From contig JAAXGI010000063.1 of NCBI GenBank assembly GCA_012267505.1, positions 1 to 37,881 on the forward strand: DNA of 37,881 nt. The letters are read 5' to 3'. Source of the stretch: Gemmatimonadota bacterium. GTDB taxonomy: Bacteria; Gemmatimonadota; Gemmatimonadetes; Longimicrobiales; Gaopeijiaceae. Shown piece after piece: positions 24,376 to 33,527 of this stretch; position 1 is the stretch's first letter, and every line of letters begins with the position of its first letter. The notes under the pieces are model-generated. The model made no database searches. It was not told where the DNA came from and was given only the letters and a program-made list of their open reading frames with translations. The position numbers were made by a program, and so were the translations under genes.

Positions 24376-25583
24376 GCCTGAAACCCCTCGTCGGACGCGA
24401 CCGGCTCATACGAACACTCGGGCGCGCCTTCACGCGGTCCGCACTCCCCCAAGTCCTCCTCCTCCGCGGCCGGCGAGGCGTGGGCAAGCAGCGGCTCGCG
24501 CTCTGGATCGTCCAACTCCTCCTCTGCGACTCCCCCGCCGGCGACGCACCGTGCGGCATCTGCCTCGGTTGCCGGAGGGTCCTTCGCCTCGAACACCCCG
24601 ATCTCCTCTGGTACTTCCCGGTCCAGCGACCGGAAAAACGGCCGCCCTCGCCGGAGCGCGAGGAGGCGATCCTTGAGGAGATGCGGCTCAAGATCCTCGC
24701 CGGGATCCGGGAACACCCCCTCCGGCCCGTCATGTACGAAGACCCCGACCAACCTACCGGAAAAATGCGGCCTGCGGGAATTCATTTTGCCACAGTCCGA
24801 AACCTCAAGCGGGAGGCGAGACGCCGTCCCGGCGTCGCGGCCAGACGCGTGTTCCTGATCTCGGAAGCCCAGGAGCTCGCCATGCAGGAGTCAGCCCAGG
24901 AGGCTGCAAACGCGTTGCTGAAGCTCTTCGAAGAACCGCCTGCCGATTGCTGGTTCCTCCTTACCACGTCCGAGCCGGGCAGGGTGCTAGAAACGATCCG
25001 CTCACGGGCTACCGGATTGTTCGTTCCGCCCCTGCCGGAATCCCAGGTGTTTTCCTTCCTCACGGCCCATACGTCTGCTCCCGAGAAGGAGATACGGAGG
25101 GTTACCCACCTCTCGGAGGGATCAGTCGGGCGGGCGCTCGGGTTCCTGACCACCGAGAAGAAAACGGGACCGCTCGAGAAGAGTCGCCAGGAAGCATTTC
25201 ACCTCATGAAGGTGGCACTCGACCCGAATCCCACCGGTCGATTCACTCAAGCCCTGAGCCGGCCGCCGACGAAGGCACGCTTGCTCCACCCTACCCTCGT
25301 CGCACTCGAATCCTGGCTTCGGGACCTCGCGGCACTCGCAGCCGACGACGACGTGGTTGTCCTGAACGGCGATGCCCGGGCACGGAGCTGGCTGCTGAAG
25401 GCGCTATCGCGACGAGCGCCGATGTCGCCGCCGCGGATCGCCGAGTGCATACGATACGTGGAAGAGGCGAGACACCGCGCCTCAGGGAACGTGAACCCCC
25501 AGCTGATCGTCTTCGGGCTCCTCACCGACCTTCACGCAGGGTTCGAGGCGGCGACGCTGACCGTCGGGGAGGAAAACTCATGA
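24372..25583 (+). CDS. holB: Clamp-loader delta-prime-like AAA+ ATPase (HolB family)
   Basis: 403 aa, ATG inside the pdxA stop (ATGA). The DnaX/HolB fold shows in LLLRGRRGVGKQ (29-40), a Walker A that keeps GxxGxGK, and in a zinc module C52-x8-C61-x2-C64-x2-C67 (CGICLGCRR). The helix AMQESAQEAANALLKLFEEPP is typical of DNA polymerase III delta-prime. Two departures stand out: the sensor motif reads SRA instead of SRC, and about 60 extra residues (about 82-150, including EEAILEEMRLKILAGI) sit between the zinc module and the Walker B strand. The subunit loads the sliding clamp with DnaX and HolA. It is followed by moaC with another ATGA overlap. Confidence 0.88.
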   Translation: MSLKPLVGRDRLIRTLGRAFTRSALPQVLLLRGRRGVGKQRLALWIVQLLLCDSPAGDAPCGICLGCRRVLRLEHPDLLWYFPVQRPEKRPPSPEREEAILEEMRLKILAGIREHPLRPVMYEDPDQPTGKMRPAGIHFATVRNLKREARRRPGVAARRVFLISEAQELAMQESAQEAANALLKLFEEPPADCWFLLTTSEPGRVLETIRSRATGLFVPPLPESQVFSFLTAHTSAPEKEIRRVTHLSEGSVGRALGFLTTEKKTGPLEKSRQEAFHLMKVALDPNPTGRFTQALSRPPTKARLLHPTLVALESWLRDLAALAADDDVVVLNGDARARSWLLKALSRRAPMSPPRIAECIRYVEEARHRASGNVNPQLIVFGLLTDLHAGFEAATLTVGEENS

Positions 25584-26092
25584 GCGATCTTCGCGAAGCG
25601 GACGCCGGACTGACACACCTGGACAGCGAGGGGCGCCCGAAGATGGTGGATGTCTCCGGGAAACGGGTCACCAGCCGGTGGGCGACGGCGGAAGGCTCGA
25701 TCCGGATGACGGCCGCGACGCTCGGCAGACTCGTCGGCGGAGGTCCGAAGGGGGACGCGGTGCGTGTCGCCGAACTTGCCGGGATCCAAGCGGCCAAGCG
25801 AACGCACGATCTCATACCGCTCTGCCACCTCCTCCCCGCTGTATCAGTGGGAGTCGAGGTGACTCCTGATGAAGCCTTGCCCGGCCTCCGGGTCCGGGCC
25901 GTCGCCCGAGTGCAGGGGTCCACCGGGGTCGAGATGGAGGCGCTAACCGCTGTCTCGGTCGCGCTCCTCACCCTCTACGACATGGGAAAGGCCGTCGACC
26001 GGCGGATGGTCCTCGGGGACATCCGACTCACCGGAAAGGCCGGTGGCCGGAGCGGAGTCTACAAGGTAGATACCGCATCGGCCCAGGGTTAG
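25580..26092 (+). CDS. moaC: Cyclic pyranopterin monophosphate synthase (MoaC)
   Basis: 170 aa from ATG 25580, inside the holB stop and preceded by GGGGAGG. With MoaA it makes cPMP, the first intermediate of molybdenum cofactor synthesis. Family motifs are intact: MVDVSGKRVTSR, IQAAKRTHDLIPLCH (69-83), GVEMEALTAVSVALLTLYDMGKAVDR (116-141 region), with the catalytic pair Asp134 and Lys137, and the end motif TGKAGGRSGVY. MoaA and other moa genes are absent from the window, so the link to the polymerase subunit gene may be only convenience of shared transcription. It is the last gene of the plus-strand operon; a 275-nt gap follows before a convergent gene. Confidence 0.96.
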   Translation: MSDLREADAGLTHLDSEGRPKMVDVSGKRVTSRWATAEGSIRMTAATLGRLVGGGPKGDAVRVAELAGIQAAKRTHDLIPLCHLLPAVSVGVEVTPDEALPGLRVRAVARVQGSTGVEMEALTAVSVALLTLYDMGKAVDRRMVLGDIRLTGKAGGRSGVYKVDTASAQG

Positions 26093-26367
26093 CTGGGCCT
26101 TCCGACAACAACCGGTGCGGCCGCCTGACTACCCACCGGATATGACCAGCGTACCGGACTGCCGCAGCGATCCAGCACTGAAGACCCTCTCTACCGGCAT
26201 GGGCAGGACACCTCCTCCTGTGGGTAACTGGTGAGGGGCGGGCGGATCCGGAGAGCCATGCCAGGAAGCAGAGAGGACATGACTTGGATGGAAGGGGATA
26301 CCTTGGCCGCGGGAGGTCTCGTCACTGCGCTCTTCGCCCGGTTCGGCCGCGGTATCACACCGCCCGG
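26093..26367. other. Convergent intergenic region, 275 nt
   Basis: Lies between the 3' ends of moaC and the class V aminotransferase gene. I see no T-rich hairpin that would be a standard terminator for either gene. A plus-strand frame from 26231 runs into the antisense of the aminotransferase gene and is not credible. Nothing else is recognised. Confidence 0.5.
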
Positions 26368-27507
26368 TCAGACGCTTCCGATCCCCAGTTCGTCAACCGC
26401 TCCTACCAACCGCTCGACAGACGCCTCGCTCGCCCCGTTCCCCATGAGTCCGATACGCCACACCGACGCGCCAGTCGGGCCGAGCCCCCCTCCCACCTCG
26501 ATGCCGTAACGCTCAAGAAGCGCATGCCGTAACCGGACCGCATCCGCGCCGTCGGGCAGGCGAACGGAAGTAAGCTCCGGCAGCTGGTGCCCGGGATCCC
26601 CAAACAGAGTGAAACCGCGCGCGCCCAACTCAAGCCGGAGACGCGCCCCCACGCGACGATGGCGGTCGTGGCGGGCCTCGAGACCCTCCTCCTCGATCTC
26701 CTGCAGCGCTTCGTGCAACGCAAAGAAGAGATTCGACGAAGCCGTATGGTGGTAGACGTGCCCGGCGCCCAGGTAGTCCATCAGTAGCCCGACATCGAGA
26801 TACCAGCTGGAGACGGGCACTTTGCGCCTTCTCACAACGTCCACCGCTCTCGACGACAAGCTGATGGGAGCGAGGCCCGGCGGCGCACCGAGACACTTCT
26901 GTGTGGCCGAATAGCATACATCGATCCCGACCGCGTCAACCCCAACCGGGATCCCACCGAGCGAGGTCACGGCGTCAACCACGAACAGGGTTTCCGTGCC
27001 GCTGAGATAGGCCCCTACCTCCCTGATAGGCTGCCTCACCCCGGTGGAGGTCTCAGCGTGAACGACACTGAGCAGTCGGGCACGGGGATGCGCACGGTGG
27101 GCATCGATCAGCCGTTCCGGCTCTAGGACGCGGCCCCACTCGGCCTCGACCGCTACCACGCCTGCGCCGAGCCGCCGCGCCATCTCCGCCATCCGGCCAC
27201 CGAAGTATCCGTGGATCCCGACGATGGCCGTGTCCCCCGGCTGGAGGAGATTGGCCAGCGCTGCCTGCATCCCCGCGGAGCCGGTCCCGGATACCGCTAG
27301 GGTGGCTTCGTTCCCGGTCCCGAAAATCCCCCGCAACCGCAGACTGACATCGTCCAGGAGCGTCAGGAACTGGGGATCCAGGTGCCCGAGCGTCGGGTGC
27401 GCGAGCGCCCGGAGCACCCGACCGGAGACCGGCGACGGCCCGGGGCCGAGAAGTAGCCGGGGCTTGAGCTGCGATACCGAGACGCGCGAAGGCGAGGAAG
27501 AAGGCAT
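26368..27507 (-). CDS. Class V aminotransferase (serine/alanine-glyoxylate type)
   Basis: 379 aa, started at ATG 27507. PLP enzyme of the AGXT/serine-pyruvate group: GPGPSPVSGRVLRAL (21-35), VSGTGSAGMQAALANLL (72-88; the phosphate loop), the VVDAVTSLGG strand (176-185, Asp178 to the pyridine N) and the Schiff-base lysine Lys204 in SATQKCLGAPPG. The alpha-helical C-terminus (GIEVGGGLGP...WRIGLMG) is usual for the family and holds the substrate carboxylate-binding Arg. It transfers amino groups among alanine, serine, glyoxylate and pyruvate; the exact pair is not certain. It follows guaB in the same orientation after 124 nt, with its own promoter not clearly seen. Confidence 0.93.
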   Translation of the reverse strand: MPSSSPSRVSVSQLKPRLLLGPGPSPVSGRVLRALAHPTLGHLDPQFLTLLDDVSLRLRGIFGTGNEATLAVSGTGSAGMQAALANLLQPGDTAIVGIHGYFGGRMAEMARRLGAGVVAVEAEWGRVLEPERLIDAHRAHPRARLLSVVHAETSTGVRQPIREVGAYLSGTETLFVVDAVTSLGGIPVGVDAVGIDVCYSATQKCLGAPPGLAPISLSSRAVDVVRRRKVPVSSWYLDVGLLMDYLGAGHVYHHTASSNLFFALHEALQEIEEEGLEARHDRHRRVGARLRLELGARGFTLFGDPGHQLPELTSVRLPDGADAVRLRHALLERYGIEVGGGLGPTGASVWRIGLMGNGASEASVERLVGAVDELGIGSV

Positions 27508-27613
27508 CGGATCTGCCGGTGCTTGCGTTTAGAGGGGACTGTGCGGACGCGTCCATACCGGCGAGCCCGCGACGCTGCAGACCGGCAGGTCCGGAAGGCC
27601 CGCGCAGTGCGCA

Positions 27614-27631
27614 GCCGCTTAGTCGAGCGGC
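27614..27631 (-). other. Hairpin right after guaB stop
   Basis: GCCGCT-6-AGCGGC forms a 6-bp stem with a 6-nt loop directly after the guaB TAG. It has no T-tract downstream (minus strand continues TGCGCACTGCG), so it is unlikely to be an intrinsic terminator. It could stabilise the mRNA end. Confidence 0.3.
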
Positions 27632-29116
<1,485 letters not shown>

Positions 29117-29162
29117 TCAGGGCCCCTCCGGCGGACGACGGGCGACCCCCGGGAAATGCAAG

Positions 29163-29211
29163 GCGCCTGCCCTTGGCCGGCCCCATCGCAGGGGCGACGC
29201 CCGGCAGGCGC
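29163..29211 (-). promoter_or_regulatory. Structured element in guaB leader (candidate cis-regulatory RNA)
   Basis: In the transcript of the minus strand, GCGCCTGCC (29211-29203) pairs perfectly with GGCAGGCGC (29171-29163). The 31 nt between hold a GGGC-GTC-GCCC hairpin (29202-29192) and a GC-rich GGGGCCGGCC run, which together could form a multi-branch junction. A second 5-bp hairpin (29246-29227) lies before it. The element sits 46-95 nt upstream of the guaB GTG, inside the predicted leader. I recognise no named riboswitch class. Confidence 0.35.
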
Positions 29212-29253
29212 ACTCGTGAACCGCACGGAAGTGGGTTGCTCCTTCCATGAGAA

Positions 29254-29283
29254 ACCTTACCGGACAGGCAAACCGGGTGTCAA
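29254..29283 (-). promoter_or_regulatory. Sigma-70-type promoter for guaB
   Basis: On the minus strand TTGACA (29283-29278; full consensus) and TAAGGT (29259-29254) are 18 nt apart. The -35 box overlaps the stop codon of the upstream hypothetical gene (29282-29280). Start of transcription would be near 29247, giving a leader of about 130 nt. Confidence 0.55.
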
Positions 29284-29687
29284 CCCTCCTTCGGGGGAGC
29301 AGTGGCGGCGGCCTTCGGCTCGGACGGCGCTCCCTGCCCGCCATCCTCACCCCGCGCATCCACGGTGCCCTTCGGGCCCCGCTCCGCGATCCCGCCTGCG
29401 GAATCGGAAAAGATCTCGCGGCCCACGTCCGCGAGCGAGCCGAGGACCCGGTCCGCTGCGGAAATCAGCTGGAACGCCTCCCGGAGCCGCGAGGGGCTGA
29501 CCGTACGACTCCTGAGCCCGTCCTCGAGGCGTTCGGCGAGCCGCTGCAGGCCCGATGCCTCTTCCGGCAACGAGGACTCTGAGTACCTGGATTCCAGGAA
29601 CTCGATGTAATCAACCACCTGGTAGAGCCTGGCCTCGGGGAGCGTCTCGAGCCTCCTCAGGATCCGTTGCCTGAGTGCTTCATGCAT
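29280..29687 (-). CDS. Small helical hypothetical protein
   Basis: 135 aa from ATG 29687, which has GGAGG 9 nt upstream; the longer open frame (to 29789) is Pro/Gly-rich and not convincing. The N-terminus, LRQRILRRLETLPEARLYQVVDYIEFLESRYSE, is a two-helix unit with a LPE-x(5)-VVDYIEFL pattern like that of DUF2281-type antitoxin-like proteins, in which a similar helix pair occurs. The middle (about 45-100) is amphipathic helix with regular charge, and the last 35 residues are a low-complexity Gly/Ala/Glu/Pro tail. There is no signal or membrane segment. A toxin partner is not next to it. I cannot assign a function. Confidence 0.7.
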   Translation of the reverse strand: MHEALRQRILRRLETLPEARLYQVVDYIEFLESRYSESSLPEEASGLQRLAERLEDGLRSRTVSPSRLREAFQLISAADRVLGSLADVGREIFSDSAGGIAERGPKGTVDARGEDGGQGAPSEPKAAATAPPKEG

Positions 29688-29890
29688 CCGCCGCTTCCTC
29701 CGGCTCAGCCGCTCTCCGGACCGGTATGGTCCTGCCCCGCCCGGTACCGGCGCGGCGGCCCGGGAGCCAGGTACGCCGGTGGCGGGCACTGGGGTCCCCC
29801 CGCCCCGCAGACGTCCGTCACCCGGCGGACCCCCGGCGCGGGTGCCGGGTAGCCTCGGCCCGGCAACTTGAACCCGCGAGCCAACCTGTC
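29688..29890. other. Divergent intergenic region, 203 nt
   Basis: Separates the small helical protein gene (minus) from the acyltransferase gene (plus) and must hold both promoters. No -35/-10 pair close to consensus is evident. The acyltransferase ATG at 29891 has no Shine-Dalgarno-like sequence in the preceding 20 nt. Short frames here are noise. Confidence 0.4.
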
Positions 29891-30709
29891 ATGCCCTACT
29901 ACCCCCTGCGAGAAGTGAAGCTTCCCGGCTCGGCGGCGGCGGCCTATTCCGAGTGGCTCGGCGCGTTGGAGAGCGAACTCGACCGGCCCAACTGTGACCG
30001 CAATGAACTTTGCCGGCGGGTGCTCACCGAACTCTTCTATCCTCAGCTCGCGGAGTGCGACCCCGCAGACCTCACCCCCGAAGCGCGGGTCGCGCTCATG
30101 CAGATGGACCCGCGCAATGTCACGCTGGAGCCCGAGTATTACCATGAGATCGACACGGAGCGTTATGCCCGGGTCAAGCCGCTCATCTGGCTCTGGGAGA
30201 TGTTCGACAAGAGCCCGCTCGGCGAGAACGTCGACCTCGGGATCCGGTTCCGGCGGATCCTCGCGAAGCGGATCTTCAGGAAGTGCGGGAAGGACTTCAA
30301 GGCCTTCCACTTCGTGAAGCTGAGCTTCGGCTACAACCTCGAGGTCGGCGACGGGGTGGTCGTCCACCGCCACGTCCTCCTGGATGACCGTGGCGGGATC
30401 CGCCTCGGCGACGGAGCGAGCGTCTCGGATTTCGCCAACATCTATTCCCATTCCCACGATATCCAGGAATCGGCCGTAGTGAGCACCCCCGCCACGATCA
30501 TCGGCGACGGGGTTCGGATCACCTATCACGCCACGATCCTCGCAGGGGTCACCGTCGCCGGCGACTCAATGGTCGGGGCGATGGCGCTCCAGACGAAGGA
30601 CACCGAGCCCCACCACGTGCACGTGGGCATTCCCAGCCGTCCGGTCCGGAAGAAGGACATGACAATCGTGCGCCGGCCAGCCCGTCGCGATCCACTCGCC
30701 GAAGACTGA
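29891..30709 (+). CDS. Hexapeptide-repeat (left-handed beta-helix) acyltransferase
   Basis: 272 aa from ATG 29891; the frame is open 72 codons further back, but those lack protein-like composition. The N-terminal half (about 1-140) is a helical, Glu/Arg-rich domain (ALESELDRPNCDRNELCRRVLTELFYPQL, then a LGIRFRRILAKRIFRK helix) like that preceding lipid or LPS-type acyltransferases. The C-terminal part (about 150-255) is a left-handed beta helix: GYNLEVGDGVVVHRH, IRLGDGASVSDFANIYSHSHD (catalytic-type His), TIIGDGVRITYHATILAGVTVAGDSMVGAMA. Members acetylate sugars or other acceptors with acetyl-CoA. The acceptor is unknown. It is convergent with acs, 24 nt apart. Confidence 0.87.
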   Translation: MPYYPLREVKLPGSAAAAYSEWLGALESELDRPNCDRNELCRRVLTELFYPQLAECDPADLTPEARVALMQMDPRNVTLEPEYYHEIDTERYARVKPLIWLWEMFDKSPLGENVDLGIRFRRILAKRIFRKCGKDFKAFHFVKLSFGYNLEVGDGVVVHRHVLLDDRGGIRLGDGASVSDFANIYSHSHDIQESAVVSTPATIIGDGVRITYHATILAGVTVAGDSMVGAMALQTKDTEPHHVHVGIPSRPVRKKDMTIVRRPARRDPLAED

Positions 30710-30733
30710 CACCCGGCCGGGAGGGAAGAGTGC

Positions 30734-32692
30734 TCAGCCCTCCTGCCCGCTGTAGCGTTCCTTCAGGGTCTCGACCACTGCGGGGTCGGCAAGCGTCGTC
30801 GTGTCTCCGAGCGCCTTGCCGTCGGCGATGTCCCGGAGGAGCCTCCGCATGATCTTCCCAGATCTCGTCTTCGGGAGGTCGGCCGCGAAGATCACCTCCT
30901 CGGGCCGGGCGATCGGTCCGATCTTCGTCGCAACGTGCGCGCGGAGCTCGATCTCGAGCTGCGCGGAACCCTTCCTGCCCTCCTTCAGGGTCACAAACGC
31001 GGCAATCGCCTCTCCCTTGACCTCGTGGACCCGCCCGACTACCGCGGCCTCGGCAACCGCGCCGTGGTCCACGAGCGCGCTCTCGACCTCCATCGTCCCG
31101 ATCCGGTGACCCGCCACATTGAGGACGTCGTCCACGCGCCCGAGGACCCAGAAGTATCCGTCCGCACCGCGCTTCGCTCCGTCTCCGGCGAAATACACCC
31201 CGTCCCACTTCGACCAGTACGTGTCGCGGTACCTCGCATCGTCACCGTAGACCGTCCGGAGCATCGACGGCCACGGCAGGGTGATAGCCAGATAGCCAGC
31301 GTCCACCTCTGAGCCGCTGTCATCGAGGATCGCGGCCTCGATCCCCGGGAAGGGAAGCGTCGCGCTACCGGGGCGTGCGTCTGTCGCGCCGGGAAGCGGG
31401 GTGATCATGATCGCGCCGGTCTCGGTCTGCCACCAGGTATCCACGATTGGGCACCTCCCACCCCCGATGTTCCGGTGGTACCAGATCCAAGCCTCGGGAT
31501 TGATGGGCTCGCCGACCGTCCCGAGAAGACGGAGGCGTGTCAGATCCGAGCCAGCCGGCCACTCCTCCCCCCACTTCATGAACGCCCGGATCGCCGTGGG
31601 GGCCGTGTAGAAGATCGTGACACCGTACTTCTCGCAGAGCTCCCAGAACCGCCCCCGGTCCGGGTGGTCGGGCGCGCCTTCATACATCAGGATTGTCGCG
31701 CCGTTGGCGAGCGGTCCGTAGACGATATAGGAGTGCCCGGTGATCCACCCGACATCAGCCGTGCACCAGTAGACGTCCTCCTCCTTCAGGTCGAAGACCC
31801 ACCGCGTCGTGGCATAGACCTGCGTTAGGTAACCCCCGGTGGTGTGCACGACTCCCTTCGGCTTCCCCGTCGTGCCCGAGGTGTACAGGATGAAGAGAAG
31901 ATCCTCGGCCTCCATCGGCACCGCCTCGCACCCCGCGCCGACCCGGGCGACGAGGTCGTGGTACCAGACGTCGCGGCCCGGCGCCATTGCCACGTTGTTC
32001 GGCTCCGCGGGCCGGCCCTCACGCGCCACGACGACCACGTGCTCGATCGTCGGACATGATGCGACGGCCGCGTCCGCATTCGCCTTTAGGGGAACGAGGC
32101 CTCCCCGACGGTATCCGCCGTCTGCCGTCACGAGGACTCTCGCACTGGCATCGTTGATCCGGTCGGCGAGGGAGTCGGGAGAGAACCCGCCAAAGATCAC
32201 CGAGTGCGGCGCCCCGATCCGCGCGCAAGCAAGCATCGCGATGGCGGCCTCGGGGATCATCGGGAGATAGATCGCGACCCGATCCCCCCGCCGGACGCCG
32301 AGATCCAGAAGTGCCTGCCCGAAACGGGCTACCTCGTCGCGGAGCTCGGCGTAGGTGTAGCGGCGCGTGTCCCCGGGCTCACCCTCCCAGATCAGCGCCG
32401 TCTTCCCGCCCTTTCCGCCATCGACGTGCCGGTCCAGGCAGTTGAAGGCCGCGTTCAGCCGCCCGCCGTCGAACCAGCGGGCGTGCGGTGGCTCCCATAT
32501 GAGCACCGTATCCCACCTGCGGAACCAGTGAAGCTCCCCGGCCCACCGCTCCCAGTAGGCAACAGGGTCGCTCTCCGCCGACTCCCGGGGACGATCGTCA
32601 GTGACGTGCGCCGATTCCCGGAACGTCTCCGGCGGAGGGAACGCGCGGTCTTCGCGCAGTAGATCATCCAGCCTGCCTTCCAGGGACGTCAT
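30734..32692 (-). CDS. acs: Acetyl-CoA synthetase (AMP-forming)
   Basis: 652 aa from ATG 32692, chosen because GGAGG stands 7 nt before it; the frame runs 30 codons further back without family match. Adenylates acetate and transfers it to CoA. The P-loop [18 protein letters not shown] covers about 270-287. [16 protein letters not shown] is the A5 motif with the acyl-pocket Trp. The C-terminal [15 protein letters not shown] has Lys613, the residue reversibly acetylated in the family (by Pat-type enzymes). The N-terminal extension and total length fit Acs rather than a short acyl-CoA ligase. Divergent from the PerR-like gene, with a 293-nt region between; it is convergent with the acyltransferase. 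Confidence 0.96.
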   Translation of the reverse strand: MTSLEGRLDDLLREDRAFPPPETFRESAHVTDDRPRESAESDPVAYWERWAGELHWFRRWDTVLIWEPPHARWFDGGRLNAAFNCLDRHVDGGKGGKTALIWEGEPGDTRRYTYAELRDEVARFGQALLDLGVRRGDRVAIYLPMIPEAAIAMLACARIGAPHSVIFGGFSPDSLADRINDASARVLVTADGGYRRGGLVPLKANADAAVASCPTIEHVVVVAREGRPAEPNNVAMAPGRDVWYHDLVARVGAGCEAVPMEAEDLLFILYTSGTTGKPKGVVHTTGGYLTQVYATTRWVFDLKEEDVYWCTADVGWITGHSYIVYGPLANGATILMYEGAPDHPDRGRFWELCEKYGVTIFYTAPTAIRAFMKWGEEWPAGSDLTRLRLLGTVGEPINPEAWIWYHRNIGGGRCPIVDTWWQTETGAIMITPLPGATDARPGSATLPFPGIEAAILDDSGSEVDAGYLAITLPWPSMLRTVYGDDARYRDTYWSKWDGVYFAGDGAKRGADGYFWVLGRVDDVLNVAGHRIGTMEVESALVDHGAVAEAAVVGRVHEVKGEAIAAFVTLKEGRKGSAQLEIELRAHVATKIGPIARPEEVIFAADLPKTRSGKIMRRLLRDIADGKALGDTTTLADPAVVETLKERYSGQEG

Positions 32693-32909
32693 TTCCCAAC
32701 CTCCCGTGGCGTGCGATTCCGAACGGCTCGCGGACGAATGAGATACGGAGGCTTCCGTTGCGTCGGCAACCCCTCCCGGCATGCGCGGATCCGGCGTGCG
32801 GGGGGCGGGGGACCGCGCCCACCCGACGGGAAACCGGACTCTGGAGAGGGCGCACCGCCCCGCGTAAGGTCGCTCTCCCGCCCGCGCCCCACTGGGGCCG
32901 GCAACCTGC

Positions 32910-32938
32910 TTGACACGCCATTTTGGCGCACGGTAATT
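32910..32938 (+). promoter_or_regulatory. Promoter with dyad operator upstream of PerR-like gene
   Basis: TTGACA (32910-32915) is a perfect -35 box; GGTAAT (32932-32937, spacing 16) or GTAATT (17) serves as -10. Between them lies a 13-nt perfect dyad CGCCA-ttt-TGGCG (32916-32928) that a dimeric repressor would occlude. Autoregulation by the encoded Fur-family protein is the simplest reading, but it is inferred. Confidence 0.6.
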
Positions 32939-32985
32939 TCAGCGGGAAGACGAGGTTCCATTCCGTGTCGCAGGTGGGATCCACG

Positions 32986-33447
32986 ATGCCCGTGCAGCAG
33001 CGGTCGTCCGACGAGGTGCTCCGCGAGGCGCTCGAGGCGAACGGCCAGCGCTTCACGGGACAGCGGGCCGCCGTCTACCGCTTTCTCTCCTCCACAGACC
33101 GCCATCCGACGGCCGACGAGGTCTTCCTAGCCGTGCGTGGACAGGAACCCGTCATCTCGCTCGCAACGGTCTACAACACCCTTGAGACCCTGGTCGGATG
33201 CGGGCTTGCCGTAAAGCTCGGCTACGCGGACGGCTCGGCGCGGTACGACGGCCGCACCGACGATCACCATCATGCCCGTTGCCTAGACTGTTCGCGGATC
33301 TTCGATCTTCCCGACCCCCACGTGCCCGGGGAAGTCGCCTCCCTGAGCCGGGGACTCAGCGGGTTCCGCGTCACCGGCTACCGCCTTGAGCTCACGGGCC
33401 AATGTGAGGCCTGTGTGGCACCGTCCGCACGGGCGGAGCCCCTCTGA
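32986..33447 (+). CDS. perR: Fur-family repressor, PerR-like
   Basis: 153 aa from ATG 32986 (GTG 32965 and 32974 are in-frame alternatives; a GGTGGG is 7 nt before the ATG). The N-terminal winged helix has RFTGQRAAVYRFL and the recognition helix region SLATVYNTLETLV. Structural zinc is held by Cys99, Cys102, Cys140 and Cys143. The regulatory metal site lines up with Bacillus PerR: His40, Asp88, His94, His96 and Asp107 (IFDLPDP). An Asp at the last position is the feature reported for peroxide-sensing PerR, where iron-sensing Fur carries Glu. I therefore call it PerR-like rather than Fur or Zur; zinc or manganese response remains possible. It has its own promoter with an internal dyad and sits 80 nt before a flavin oxidase gene. 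Confidence 0.85.
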   Translation: MPVQQRSSDEVLREALEANGQRFTGQRAAVYRFLSSTDRHPTADEVFLAVRGQEPVISLATVYNTLETLVGCGLAVKLGYADGSARYDGRTDDHHHARCLDCSRIFDLPDPHVPGEVASLSRGLSGFRVTGYRLELTGQCEACVAPSARAEPL

Positions 33448-33527
33448 GCGGCCGCACACAGCCCTTCCCTCCCAACTTCCGCGGGTCGGTCCTCCGGGGG
33501 GGCGATGCCGCGAGGAGGGCGTCCAAG

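Noticed and set aside
24947-25579. Long in-frame extension upstream of MoaC
   Set aside because: It lies inside holB in another frame, is Arg/Pro-rich, and the MoaC family starts at ATG 25580 with a ribosome site.
26231-26509. 92-codon plus frame beyond moaC
   Set aside because: Two thirds are antisense to the aminotransferase C-terminus, with Pro/Ser/Thr-rich noise translation.
29227-29246. GGAAGGAGCA-like segment in the guaB leader as possible SRP RNA core
   Set aside because: The flanking bases do not form the conserved tetraloop and symmetric loop of the SRP RNA apical hairpin.
32740-32769. Possible acs promoter TTGCCG and TATCTC (18-nt spacing, minus strand)
   Set aside because: Box matches are weak and in this GC-rich sequence such pairs occur by chance; not listed as a feature.
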